Of a stretch of 64,000 nucleotides of DNA, positions 1 through 11,548 are shown in pieces. The stretch covers positions 16,539,150 through 16,603,149 of the forward strand of contig CM067069.1 of assembly GCA_033980235.1 (NCBI GenBank), given 5' to 3'. A program made the position numbers and the translations under genes. Positions within the stretch are counted from its first letter, which is position 1. Every line of letters starts with the position of its first letter. This DNA is from Diadema setosum. Lineage: Eukaryota; Echinodermata; Echinoidea; Diadematoida; Diadematidae. Under the pieces are notes generated by a model. The model made no database searches and was not told the DNA's origin. It saw nothing but the letters and a program-made list of their open reading frames with translations.

Positions 1-855
1 TTAATAGACCCTGTCTCAGTTTTAAATCGATCCTTCTCTGTTAAAGGTATTTCCTCGGTGGTTCACGGCGGCGTACTAGCTCGACTGCCATCTTGCCATC
101 CCACTGCTCTTGGCAGTCAAGCTGAGGTCGCTGGCTTCTACTGGGGAAAGTACTGGCACTCCGGCAGCTGTAAGATTCACCAGTTCTCCGCGAAAGGAGC
201 GATTTCATGCCTTCAAAACAAAAGCGTTCGTTTGCTCGGGGACTCTACTATCAGACAACTCTTTGAATATTACGCCAAGACATTGAAACTAAAGACTAGC
301 ATTTCGAAGAAGTTGCCCTCTTGGTATATCGGACCGATGGAGGTGATAAAAAATAAATACAACATTGACATAACATTTCGATTCCATGGTTATCCGATCG
401 GTCGAGGAGGTCATTGGGAGATAGTATCATACATTGATTATGTGGTTAATTTCTTGGATAGTGTCCGTGACGACGAAAATGTAACTGTGATAGTGTTGGC
501 ATTGGGGGCCCACTTCACCAAACACTTGCCATCCGTCTTCGAGGCTCGCATCCAATCCATCGTAGGCGCCATTCATCGTCTACGTGAGAGAAGTCCTCAG
601 ACTCTAGTGCTGTTCAAAAGTGGGAACACTAGAGAGCACAAAGTTTTGGAGCACTACCTAACGAACAGCGACTGGGCTACGAGGGACCTAAACTCGAGAT
701 TGAGAAGAATCATCTCAGAGGAAAATCACGTGGGTTTCCTTGATGCCTGGGATATGACTAATGCCCAATTTGCTGCACATAATGTACATCCGCCACCGCC
801 GCATATCGAGAATATCAGCAATCAAATGCTATCATATATTTGTCCAAAAGCTTAA
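1..855 (+). CDS. NXPE family protein, C-terminal PC-esterase domain (5' partial)
   Basis: The frame is open from base 1 to the TAA at 853-855, so the true start and upstream exons lie left of the window; the GTG at 58 is only an internal codon. The product carries the NXPE C-terminal signature: GDSTIRQ at 238-258 (the SGNH-type Ser block), ALGAHFT near 500, a block with LVLFKSGNT near 603-633, SDWATRDL, DAWDMT at 742-759 and VHPP around 784-795, ending in LSYICP just before the stop. The Ser of GDS and the late Asp/His are the likely catalytic residues. NXPE proteins (formerly FAM55) are secretory-pathway proteins with an acyl-ester hydrolase/acyltransferase-like domain; a human member has been linked to sialic acid O-acetylation. 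The substrate here is unknown. No frameshift or stop interrupts this part. Family assignment is firm; the specific paralogue is not. Confidence 0.88.
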   Translation, partial: LIDPVSVLNRSFSVKGISSVVHGGVLARLPSCHPTALGSQAEVAGFYWGKYWHSGSCKIHQFSAKGAISCLQNKSVRLLGDSTIRQLFEYYAKTLKLKTSISKKLPSWYIGPMEVIKNKYNIDITFRFHGYPIGRGGHWEIVSYIDYVVNFLDSVRDDENVTVIVLALGAHFTKHLPSVFEARIQSIVGAIHRLRERSPQTLVLFKSGNTREHKVLEHYLTNSDWATRDLNSRLRRIISEENHVGFLDAWDMTNAQFAAHNVHPPPPHIENISNQMLSYICPKA

Positions 856-1065
856 ACAGGGCCCCGTTGATAGAAACTTTGCATTTAAACGCAGCTCGAA
901 AAATCAAAACGCAAGTCCCCTAAATCGCTTTAAACGTTTTAACGTTTAAACGTTTAAACGCATGAAGGAATGACTTGCGTTTGATTTCGGACGCAAATAT
1001 CAAACGCTACCTTGATGAATCAAATGTAACTTTAAACGCAAAGTTGCGTTTGATTCGTAATTGTC
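856..1065. repeat. Palindromic TTTAAACG-rich repeat, probable MITE fragment
   Basis: Begins right after the NXPE stop. It holds several copies of TTTAAACG, and AATCAAAACGCAAGTCC at about 902-918 pairs with GACTTGCGTTTGATTT at about 971-986. The left edge GGGCCCCGTT resembles the ends of common marine-invertebrate MITEs, but no matching right end is seen. Confidence 0.4.
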
Positions 1066-2654
1066 GATAAAACTGCTGAGATTGTAGCAGAAAAAGGCAT
1101 TGTCACCACCAATATGCTGATATTTGTTCATTTAAGCTGTCTTGAATTCTTTAAAGTGAAATCAATCGCTAAAACAATGCAGAAAGGTTATTCATGTGAA
1201 GGTCAATTTTTATCAACTACAGACATGTAGTCCGTTGATAAGTTCAATGCACTGTTTCTACCGCACGGAAGCGAAAGACCGCACCCCTCCCCCCTTGATC
1301 GTCGTCTAACGAAGATACCATCGCATTCCACTATGCACCTGTACGATGATAGGTCTGCGTAGCTAACTATAACAGTGTTCATACAGATATTCATTGTACA
1401 TGATATTGAATTTTATACGTGTAATGCAGAATGTAGGCGACCTTACAAAGACATCCCCGCGACATTGAAATCATACACTTTCTATCGTGATTAACGATTG
1501 TTTTTTTTTTTCCCCTGCAGCATAGTATCTGACTATCAAACTGTAATAACTAATAAAGATCTCGTATACTTTTCACATTCAAGGAATTATTCGAATTGTA
1601 AACTTCAAGCTGCAATACATGCGATCGTAAAAAATTCTTGCCAACGAAATCGCCACAGCTTTATAGATTATCCCGGTTTCCGACTTATTGGTTTCAACGT
1701 CATATCGCAGAATCTGTTTTTCAGGGACTGAAGTCAGCATGAACGTGAGTTTATACTTTTTACACGTAGGAGAGTAGATCATATCACCGAACGCTTTTTT
1801 TTTTCATGGCTTTGAATTCCGTACTCAGAGGATGAAATTTCGGCTAAAAATAACACCACTTATTTACAGACTCCTGGAAATTACGAATTCAGCCAACTTT
1901 TGTCAATTGCTTGCTCCAGTTTTTAGAAAATATGCTTCAAACATACCCCACTTTAAAAAAAAAAAAGTTGTCTTTTTGCGCGGTGCAAAATCGCATTGTA
2001 ATACCGGACACGTTGTTCGTAATGGAATAATCGACGTCTTTCGCACCTTGTCCTTGCACCAGAATCGCAATTCATACCCACGAATCACCGTACACATTCC
2101 TACCGAGCGGACGACAAAGAAAAAATCGGCACATGACGCTCAAATTTCGTATTTTACGGTAAAATGTCTGACATGAACATTTCGAACAGTTCACGCGATG
2201 AAATCATGTGAAAATCGACGTCTGCTTCTAAACTAGCGTTTTTCACATTTTTGTGTAGCATTTTTCGCGATTTCCGGTCCATACAACGCTCTGTGAGGCT
2301 AGTCTACGAAGCCCTGCGCGTATTCGAATGCCATCAGTACGCAGAAATGTACTATCGGTGGTGCATAAAACTGGTCACGATTGCATTCGTGTGTGCAAAG
2401 CGTCTTTGTGTATGTTGCGCGCATCATAACAATTGATTTTGATTACGTCACCCCTCCAGACATAACGCCATTTGTTTAACATAGTCGCTGTTATATTACA
2501 TGGTTGTACGTAATTGGCGTCATGTCATGAAAATATAACGCTTCTCTTCCTTGTGACCATGGTCACGTGACAGCATTTTGACCAATCACACATTGGTATC
2601 TAGAAAGGTCATATAATATACATGTAATCAGAAATCGCATGGCCAATTGCCCTC
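1066..2654. other. No recognised gene; spacer
   Basis: Only short overlapping ORFs on both strands, homopolymer runs (T at about 1500, A at about 1957) and ordinary AT-rich sequence. An AATAAA near 1551 could serve as a distant poly(A) signal for the NXPE gene, but nothing confirms it. Confidence 0.4.
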
Positions 2655-3460
2655 GCCCACAAATTAAACGGTTGACCTATATTCAAGGCGCAGGGACCCA
2701 GAAAAAAATGACTTCGTTCAACCCACCCCGCAGAAAAGGTTTGACTGCATGGGGTGGTCGGTTTGACCCTCTGGAAGACTCCTAGGTAGTATGTGACTCC
2801 AAACTTTGGTATCAATAAAATTTTACAGGCCACTTAAGTTGCGACAAAGCCTTATTCTTCTAGAAAGTGTCTGCGCACGCTAAAACTACTACACGTGCCA
2901 CTAGCTCTGCACAGGCGCCAATGCCAGTGATGCGTGTAGTAGTCTTAGCGCATACAGACTTTTTAGGCAACAAACGAGGTTTTTTGCCTGCAAACTAACA
3001 TTTCATGCCAATCTTGGGTCGGTGTAGTGTAGTTTCTAGACGTTTTTATTTCGTCTTTATTTCTCCGAGTCGAAGCAAGCAGAGTGAGAGTGCATACCCA
3101 GTGATTTGCGACCCCAGAACCGTTTTTGTCGCAATCACTGGGTATGCACCCTCACTTGGCTTAGCGCTGTTACAGCGGGCTTCTGCACAATACGCAAGCT
3201 GCAACTCAGAGAAATAAAGACGAAATAAAAGCGGCTAGAAATCAAGACTAGGGTCACTACTGCTTGTCGCTATTGGGGCACTGAAATGACAAACTTATCA
3301 CCATTCTTGCATGTATTTTATGAAAAATTAATCAAAACTGCATAAAACTATATATGTACACATTACTAGAGATGTCAGCAAAACAGTGGGATTCATTGTA
3401 AGTTATAATATTATGCATGGTAAATATGGTAACGGGATGCCTACAGGAGATTGGTAACAC

Positions 3461-3516
3461 CCCCCCCCCCCAAAAAAAAAAAAAAAACCCATATATATAT
3501 ATATATATATATGGAA
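3461..3516. repeat. Poly(C)-poly(A)-(TA)n compound microsatellite
   Basis: A C run is directly followed by an A run and then about ten TA units, at the inner edge of the left foldback arm. Confidence 0.9.
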
Positions 3517-3679
3517 TTTAGACAGATTTGTTTCTTTTGCCTTTCGTGCACATTACCTGTAAAATTAGCCTGGATAAAAGGGAAAAGACGCCCAAGAGTT
3601 TTCCCTCATTGTCTCCTTAGCATTAATTCATTACTGCACGTTTTGATACAAATTGACATATCATGATTTTTCATTTTAT

Positions 3680-3681
<2 letters not shown>

Positions 3682-3746
<65 letters not shown>

Positions 3747-3750
3747 TATG
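3682..3750. repeat. (CT)n(AT)n microsatellite
   Basis: Pure CT dinucleotides switch to AT dinucleotides in the loop of the foldback element, next to the inner 240-bp hairpin. Confidence 0.9.
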
Positions 3751-3990
3751 AAGAGTTTGTTTGCAAAAACCGATAAGTCCATTTTTGAAGATTTTGAAGT
3801 ACAGTCTCTGTCATAAAATACAAAATAATACCTATTAATTGAGATATTGGTCACTACATATAAAGGTACATTTTTGAAGTTATGGTCAAAATAAGCAAAA
3901 AAAAATCTTATTATTTTCTTGACCTTTAATCGCAAATATCTCCATTTGGCAAATATGGACTTATCGGTTTTTGCGAACAAACACTTCATT
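3749..3990. repeat. Inner hairpin inside the foldback loop
   Basis: AAAACCGATAAGTCCAT at about 3767 is mirrored by ATGGACTTATCGGTTTT at about 3955. The flanking GAAGAGTTTGTTTGC / GCGAACAAACACTTC also pair, giving arms of about 38 bp around a 160-bp loop. It looks like a small MITE nested in the larger element. Confidence 0.75.
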
Positions 3991-5479
3991 TTACAAAAGC
4001 TATCGAACACAAAATTACGTTTAATTCTTTGGTGGATAATCCAGCGCACGTGTATATTCCTTCTTTACAAAGAAATTTATCTGCATTCTTGAATAAACTT
4101 CCTTTACGAACATGAACAATTATTGCTTTGCTCTGCTCTCTTCCAGGATTGCTTTGAATAACCATCTCTCTGTTAATGCTCAAAAGATTTTTTCGAATAT
4201 AATTGGCTTTGCTCTCTGTATTCACCTATATTTTCAAGGGAATTTTGTGTCCATACATTACTAAAAACTACATTTGCCTATGTACTTTGAAGTCAAATTT
4301 GTGTTGAAAGTACGACGGATGCAACTTTTTCATGCATTTTACTATTCGAAAATGATATCTTTCTTTCAAAGGCCGTTTATTATGCTTTTGTTTACAAATA
4401 TTACTGTAACTTGAGAATGCTTCAATATATTCTTCACAAAAGTTTTACACAAAATATGTAGAAGGAAGGATATGCTTATTGAGATTTTTGAAATTATGGG
4501 CTTTAGTTTTTGAGTTATTGACATCTGAATCCTGATTGGATAATACTAGTTGCCTTGGCAGCAGAAGATTTTTGTTTTTTTACAATAGCCAATAAAGAGG
4601 TTGTTTTTTTAATTGCATCTATAAAATAAAAAAAAAAATCAAAGTTTGCAGCAGTAGGAGGCATTTGGGGGGTTACCAATCACCTGTAGGCATCCGGTTA
4701 CCATGGTAACCATGTACGATATTATAACTTACAATGAACCCTACTGTAGTGCTGACATCTCTAGCAACGTGTACATATAAAGTTTTATGCCGGTTTGATG
4801 AATTCTTCATGAAATAAATGCAAAAACTGTGATAAGTTTGGTATTTTCAGTGCCCCAATAGCGACAAGCGTCACAGACCCTAGTCTTTATATCTAGTCGT
4901 TTTTATTTCGTCTTTATTTCTCGGAGTTGCAGCTTGTGTATTGTGCAGAAGCCCGCTGATTGCGCTACGCCGGATGATACATACCCAGTGATTTGCGATT
5001 CGGGCGTCGCAATCACATGGGTATGCGCTCTCACTCTGCTTGCCTCAACTCGGAGAAATGAAGACGAAATAAAAACGTCTAGAAACTACACTACACCGAC
5101 CCCCAGCTTGCTGTTATAAGTTAGTTTGCAGGCAAAACCCTTGTTCGTCGAAGAAAAAGTATGCGTGCGCTAAGACTACTACACGCACCACTGCACTGGC
5201 GCATGTAGCAGTGCTAGTGGTGTGTGTAATAGTCTTGGCGTGCGCAGACCCCTTTGCGTTTGTTCCAACAAATAATGATGAAAAATGGCCTGTAAAATTC
5301 TACTGACACCACAATTTGGAACCACATACTACCTGGGGATGTTCATGGAGGTCCCATCTACCACCCTGTCTGGTCAAACCTTTTCTGCGGGGTGGGTTGA
5401 ACGAACTCCTTAATCAAGCCTCCTACCCTACAGGAATTAGCGCCTTGACTACCAATTAAATTTGCCAGTTATGATAACT

Positions 5480-5860
5480 TTCTAAGTCTAGTTCCTGCTA
5501 TTGTTTCGTGTATTTGTTACTCTGTCTTTCTAGTGGGCTTCCAAACTTTTTTTATTTCATTGTTTAAAACTACTACTTATTTATTGATATTCTGCTCCAG
5601 AGGGGCCCCATTCTACAAGTATTGTATTTTCAGTGGGTCCCTCTATCAAATCTATGTCTCGCGCATTGTATATTCTTGTTTTGATCACTTTACTATTCAT
5701 TACAATGTATCACTACTAAGGTTACGATATACTGTTGCATACTCTTTTCATTTCCATTCGTCTTGTTTACCTTATTCTGTGATTTGAAGAAAAGGGATAT
5801 ATTTGTTTTTTCCCGAAAGATAAACTCAATTTGAATTGCATTTAAAAAAACAGTGATTAC
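5480..5860 (+). mobile_element. LINE 3' UTR fragment, 5' truncated
   Basis: No coding part remains. It carries the same hairpin as two LINEs with recognisable reverse transcriptase in this window (5599-5644), followed at a similar distance by an A-rich tail. The 5' junction abuts the foldback element. Confidence 0.6.
5599..5644 (+). ncRNA. Conserved LINE 3' UTR stem-loop, copy a
   Basis: AGAGGGGCCCCA pairs with TGGGTCCCTCT across a loop containing TACAAG and TTTTCAG. Three other copies keep pairing despite sequence change. Confidence 0.7.
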
Positions 5861-6546
5861 TTTGTATGATTTAAACTATTTTCCTGTTACACATAATACA
5901 TGCACAATAATTACAAGCGCACTTTCCATAGAGAGCGGCTTCCAACAATAAACAGAATGTTTTAATCTTTGGTAAGGGATGATGTATTGGGTCCCGTTGC
6001 AAGAAAATATGAATTTCATATTAATTTGTAACAAACCTCCCTAAATGTGTATGAACTTATCATTGTGTGTTTTTTTATTCTTCTCCATCATTCATTTTGT
6101 AGGGTACACGGCGCAGCGAATAGTCCTTGCATCAGGTTGTATCATTGTAATATCAGTCTGAACTTGATTTTGTATAAATGTTTATAATGATATTGTTAAG
6201 TGACATATATTACTACGTTTTGAGTGATCCACGTATTACAAGTCATGCTTTTTAGTGGATCACTCCTTTTTTCCATCCTTTTCGGTCAACTCTTCAAAGT
6301 GTACATTTATATTCTCAGTTATTCTGCTTTGTTTACATTTCATATCTTATCATAGTATAGTTTACGATTTATTATTATGCATTATAATCAATTAAATAAT
6401 TATCATTACATCATACTATCAATTTTCTTTTTCAAATTGATCAAATAATGTGATGGTGTATTGCATACTTTGTATTTTGTTGTACTCTTTTGTTGGATGA
6501 CGGATGGAAAATAAATGAAATTGAACTAAAAAAAAAAAAAAAAAAA
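5861..6546 (+). mobile_element. Second LINE 3' UTR fragment with A-tail
   Basis: A second 5'-truncated copy, with the family hairpin at 6221-6265 and ending in AATAAATGAAATTGAAC plus a run of about 20 A. The copy is non-coding. Confidence 0.6.
6221..6265 (+). ncRNA. Conserved LINE 3' UTR stem-loop, copy b
   Basis: GAGTGATCCAC and GTGGATCACTC are perfectly complementary. The loop is GTATTACAAG...GCTTTTTA. Confidence 0.7.
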
Positions 6547-6829
6547 CTTTGAAAGTTGGACTGTATGGTCAGCTTTATGCACATGGCGAATGTCTACTTA
6601 TTCATGTAAAAAACAGCATATGCCAAAAAAAAAAAAAAAGAAAGAGAAGGGCACTAAGGACCTTTGGCAAGTGAGCTCCTGATTATAAATATTTCAAGTT
6701 CAAGATCATTATGCGTTTTAAAAAACCGTCACCCTTAAACATGAGAAAACTCACCATTATCATCGAAATATCTGGGCGTCATGTTTTTATGATAATCTAA
6801 CGATCCAACGATCTGTTTTACTGAGATCT
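6547..6829. other. Unassigned spacer
   Basis: AT-rich, with a further poly(A) run near 6626. Nothing recognised. Confidence 0.3.
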
Positions 6830-7110
6830 AGAAGTGAAAGTCATGTTATTTTTATAAGACTCTGCACGTAGATCAGCTTTGAAAGAAAGAGCAAGTACAT
6901 ATTTTGGCCAGAATGTAGGCTTTCTTATAATCAAGTGCAAGAGTGTGAGCACATGGTAAAAAATAATAATAAACAGACCTACAATTTTGTATATAGCCAA
7001 CCGCTTTATAGTCTCTCCAAAGTTTGACTTCCCCAGCTTCAAGTCGCCGAGTAGGGATAACAATTGGTTATTTTGATTTGATTTATTGTCTTTATAGCGT
7101 CGCCTTTACA
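6830..7110 (-). repeat. Dispersed repeat, copy 1 (partner at 58590-58870)
   Basis: Its reverse complement aligns to 58590-58870, sharing AAAGACAATAAATCA, GGGGAAGTCAAACTTT and CCATGTGCTCAC in the same order. AATAAATCAAATCAAA resembles a LINE 3' tail, but the similarity continues past it, so the class is unclear. Confidence 0.6.
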
Positions 7111-8861
7111 ATTAGATTAATCTTTTGCGATTTCATTAACATTGCATTTACATACAAATACGCCATTATGCACACAATAGCCATGTCATATAAACAATTG
7201 AAATATAATCACACGTGTTACATCAAAGTCCTACTGGCGCTGTTTGGAAGCAATACAGCTAGTCGCACGAAATACAAGGTACGATTGGTTATTCATGAGT
7301 ATGTATCATCTTTCTTTGAATAAGTTAAAAGTGGATACGTAGGATGACATAAAGCAGTGGTACTAAATTATTAATGTTATCATTGTTTCTTAGGTAAATT
7401 CTTAATGCTGATGATTTGCCGCATTTGGCGTCATTTTAAGAATCGTTCTTCCAACGCCCTAAGTGACATCAAAGTTATAAATCTGGTGCTTCTGATGTAG
7501 CTGGTGAACTCCACACCATTCTGAACATCTGTACAATATTGCACATCACTGAGAGCCACCGTACGAACTCATACCGTTCAGACATAGTGACGCCAACAAT
7601 AACGGTACGGCACCAGTCTGGCAGTGGAGTTGCACCACTATGCCTAGGCAACCCCAACCATCCCACTAGTATTGATATGTGATGACGCCGTAAGCACTAG
7701 TGCTTGGTTCAGTCAAGGGGGTATGCATACCTCCTTCGTGGTTCAGTTAAGGCAAAGAGATTCTCGTTTGTTTGTTTGCTTGTTTGCTTTTTTTGCGGAT
7801 CATAGAGGCAAAAGGGGACAAAATATCAAAACACTATTGTTGCAAAAATTGGAACGGGGCCTATGCGTGTTTTCCCCTAATAAGATCACCAACACAGATC
7901 TTACTGCACCCCAGTTGCCTACATAGATGATGTTGTAAGATCGACAGAAATTGTGCTCATTGTGTATAGTAACACAAAGGTTTCAAGTCTAATGAAACAA
8001 GAAATGAGGCATGTCCTCAAATGCACACAGACACAGATTCGAAAAGATTCTGTCCTTGAAATGGAACTATTATTAGACTGAGTAGATGTCTTCGACATGC
8101 TTTGTCTGATTGTACTTGTTATCAGACGAGCTTATTTATATTGGATCAAGCTTGGGATGGAGTAAGGTGAGCCAGAGATTGTCAGCTTCTAGAAACGGAC
8201 ACTTCTCCCAATCAGTCCCTTCGTCTTCAGATGAGAAATATCAGAAAATGAAACGTTGCGAATAATGTTATTCAATTCAACAACAAAAGGTATGCCACAT
8301 AATATATTTCCAAAACTGAAATGTTTCGTTTTTATTTATTTTTTTGTCAGTTCAGGATCATGGAACTCTCGTTCCGCAAAACATCTTTTAAATATTTCCC
8401 AGTTTGTTCTCGTATAATCTCGTATATAGGGTTGTTTTGCTACTTTCTTGAAGGGATATTTCAGCTTCAGCTCCTCTGAAGCTCATTGGAACAATTTGTA
8501 CCAAACATTTCTATGATTATTGTTTAGTCAAATATAAAAAGACCATGCTCTGCAAGCTAACATCATCAAGTTTATTCATGGTTATCACAATTACATAGGG
8601 ACGTATTCTATCAAAGATTGATTAAAAAAAAAAGGATACTACAAAATAAAACCGAAACAAAGAGAACTATATTCTTTGTCCCTTAAAGGTTTGGACCACA
8701 AATCTCAAATTTTTATATGCGTTATCATCAAGTCATTAGTACTTCAGAACTTGAAAGTTCGTGTGTCTTTTCTTCAACTCTAAGAATTAGAATTCCTTTC
8801 ATAAGCTGATGTATTGTAAAGGTAAGTAATTGAGAACTTCCCTCAGAATTTTAAAATGGAA
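7111..8861. other. No recognised gene; spacer
   Basis: Only short ORFs without family features, including a 63-codon minus-strand frame at 7475-7666. No clear repeat structure seen. Confidence 0.35.
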
Positions 8862-8905
8862 ACTGCAATCCGGATGTCTCGGGTTCGAATCCCGGTGGAC
8901 TCCCA
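8862..8905 (+). pseudogene. tRNA-like 3' half (SINE fragment)
   Basis: TCGGGTTCGAATCCCGG at 8879-8895 is a perfect T-arm with a B-box core and is followed by TGGACTCCC like an acceptor strand. No matching 5' acceptor or D-arm lies upstream, so this is a truncated tRNA-derived sequence rather than a tRNA gene. Confidence 0.6.
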
Positions 8906-9065
8906 TTTTCTTTGCTCAAATTTTCACTAATAAATAACATTCATTCTGGTCAGTTTTTCTGTTTGCGTTTGTTACATACTCAAAAAGCTGCATCACTTCG
9001 GTGATCCCTCGCATTTATCCCCAAGTTGAATTATCCTGCGGGTTTATGCCAGGTTCAAGTGTGTA

Positions 9066-10775
9066 CGTGTGTGTCACACACAAACACACGGGGTCATCCC
9101 ACGAGACCGACACCCACGAGTCATACGGTCCACGAGACCGACATCAATAATAGGTCCACGAGTCATACAGCCCACGAGATATACGGCCCAGGAGTCATAC
9201 AGCCCATGGGTTCGACACTACGCACAAAAGGCTCATGAGACCGACACTAAGCAAACACAGCCCACAAGACCGACATTAAGCAATAAAGGCTCACGAGACC
9301 GACACTAAGCAAAGAAAGCCCACGAGACCGACAGTAGGCAAAGAAGGACCACGAGACCGACAATAAGCAAAAAAGGCTCACGAGACCGACATTACGCAAA
9401 GAAAGCCCACGAGACCGACAGTAGGCAAAGAAGGCCCACGAGACCGACAGGATAAACAGCGCCATCTACATGTCAATTACCTGTACAGGGTGTTCCATGA
9501 ACGGAAAAATAACATGCTGGCGGGTGCAATTTCGTCACAATATCAAGTGAAAGATGGTAACCATCTACATATGAACGACATCAAATATGTACTTCTACAT
9601 ACTTCTAGGGGGCCAGGCCTGTCAGGTAGCGACATTGTTATCAATTAGAAAAATAGAATTGTATTCTTCATGCCCCCCCCCAAAAAAAAAAGAAAAAAAA
9701 AAACACAAATGAATTAATAAAAGAGGACAAGAACGATGTATGGATTAATTTTAGAGCTTTGATAATGACATCGTGCTATTTTTAATAGGCTTTCCCGGTT
9801 TTTAGCAAGAAGATCATGGACAGGATGTACCTTTTTACCTCTTCTCTTTCTCGATTCACTAGTTACTTAGGCTATATTAGATACCCTACCCTCCTGCTTA
9901 AACGTTTTGGAGTAAGATCTATTTGTAAGTTTCTATGTAACTATAATGTAATTCAACTGATTAAAACGTTTTATATCGCAGGGATTCACCTCGATTTGTG
10001 GCTTGTGTTATTCTCCCCTCCAAACAGTACATTTTTTCGTGAAATACAATAGCTGTTTTCATTGATGCATCTTGGTTAGTTTTTCCGAATCCCTAACGCT
10101 ACCTTAATAGACGATTACGTTATTTTCTTAATTAATAGTAAATCAACACCCTCGTAGGTTTATTGTAGAAAGATCTATTACACACTGTTACTGAATTTTG
10201 TTCATTTTCTTCACAAACACACACCAACGCAGACACAATTAAAGATTCTGATTATTTCAGGGGGTGGGGGCAACTGATGGGGTTACACTCTGTCAACTCT
10301 CCTTTTCCATCTCTCATTATCTTTTTATGTCATTATCAGGACACCCTATACAATTTATTGGTCTATAGGTGGCGCTGTTCATCCTGTCGGTCTCGTGGGC
10401 CTTCTTAGCTTAGTGTCGGTCTCGTGAACCTCTTTTGCGTAATGTCGGTCTCGTGAGCCTTGTATGCGTAGCGTCGGTCTCATGGGCCTTTTAAGTGAAG
10501 TGTCGGTCTCGTGGGCTTTGTTTGCTTAGTGTCGGTCTCATGAGCCTTATGTGCGTAGTGTCGGTCTCGTGAGCCGTATAACTCCTGGGCTTTTTTTACT
10601 TGATGTCGAACTCGTGGGCTTTATTTACTCAGTGTCGAACTCATGGGCTGTATAACTGGTGGGCTGTATGACTTGTGAGCTGTATGACTCGTGGGCTGTA
10701 TGACTTGTGAGCCGTATAACTTGTGGGCTGTATGACTCGTGGGTGTCGGTCTCGTGACGTGCACCCAAACACACT
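9066..10775. mobile_element. TU-like foldback element with inverted tandem arrays
   Basis: The left array reads CACGAGACCGAC and the right array reads GTCGGTCTCGTG. Inner repeats are spaced exactly 29 bp: GACC at 9268, 9297, 9326, 9355, 9384, 9413, 9442 and GTCGG at 10386, 10415, 10444, 10473, 10502, 10531, 10560. Outer repeats have a 16-bp period, for example GTGGGCTGTATGACTC around 10645-10745 and TCATACAGCCCACGAG around 9153-9215. Just inside, CAGGATAAACAGCGCC and GGCGCTGTTCATCCTG pair. The ~930-bp centre has no recognised gene. Sea urchin TU elements have comparable repeat-built inverted ends. Confidence 0.8.
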
Positions 10776-11181
10776 GCTATAGCTTCTGACCATCCGAGCA
10801 TTGAGAATTTCGGGTTTCTGGGACTAACACTGAACTACGGCTTTCTATAGCTCACTAGGTAACCATAGTGTGACATAACACACTGTGTTTCACACTGTGG
10901 ATATCTATCACAGTGTGCTTTACTATGTGGCAACACTATGACTGTTCCATAAGGGTGCACCTGGACATAATAGTATTGTTAGCTATCAAATCATCACGTC
11001 CAGAAGTAAAATGGGAATAAACAGTCAAACAAACAAAAATTTTTCGGGGGATCATTAAGGCAACTGAAGAATACACCATCTCTAAACTTTGTTTTAGAAA
11101 AAAAAATACGGTAACGCATGTATACGCATTGGCATGTTTCTTCCACTAATGTTCATTTTGTACATTAACCGTCTTCCTACT
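10776..11181. other. Spacer with CACTGTG-rich imperfect palindrome
   Basis: Around 10866-10935 the motif CACACTGTG or its complement recurs four times in alternating orientation (CATAGTGTG, CACACTGTG, CACAGTGTG, ACTATGTGG). Otherwise nothing is recognised. Confidence 0.4.
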
Positions 11182-11314
11182 TCAAGATTCAAGAGATTCA
11201 AGATTCAAGATTCAAATCATTTATTATCATGCACTAAGGCATAAAAATCTTCTCAACAGTCTTCATTTCAAAATTCCACATATAAAGGAAAACACACACA
11301 CACACACACATATG

Positions 11315-11386
<72 letters not shown>

Positions 11387-11400
11387 ATGAAAGGGAAGTA
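11182..11400 (-). mobile_element. LINE-type 3' tail plus (CA)n(TA)n microsatellite
   Basis: On the minus strand the block ends in reiterated TTGAATC, the same style of tail as the LINE at 60620. A long CA run then TA run follows at 11290-11382. Only the tail is recognisable. Confidence 0.45.
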
Positions 11401-11548
11401 ACATAACACTAAACAAAGAACATCAGGTATGCGTATTCTAATAATATTGAAATATTGCACTTGGTCCCTGCACATGTACCTGTGTAATTGTTCCAAGAGA
11501 TTCTGGTTTCAGCAATTTATCTCAGTAGACTCAGTTAATGAAACTCAG

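Larger units (their letters stand above)
2655..5470. mobile_element. 2.8-kb foldback element with nested hairpins
   Basis: The left arm (about 2655-3460) is the imperfect reverse complement of the right arm (about 4665-5470). Matching landmarks in opposite orientation are TTCGTTCAACCCACC near 2713 with GGTGGGTTGAACGAA near 5392, CTATTGGGGCACTGAAA near 3270 with GTGCCCCAATAG near 4850, and a GGTTACC block at both loop edges. Each arm contains its own palindromes: one around TACTACACGYRCCACT (2875-2965; 5165-5250) and one around ATTTCGTCTTTATTTCTC (3040-3235; 4900-5080). No transposase frame is present. Confidence 0.8.

Noticed and set aside
1832..2176. 114-codon ORF
   Set aside because: It overlaps an ORF on the other strand, with no domain and Lys/Phe runs from A/T tracts.
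9066..10775. Regular 29-bp repeats resembling a CRISPR array
   Set aside because: There are no unique spacers between repeats, units are contiguous, and the two arrays are inverted partners in a eukaryotic foldback element.
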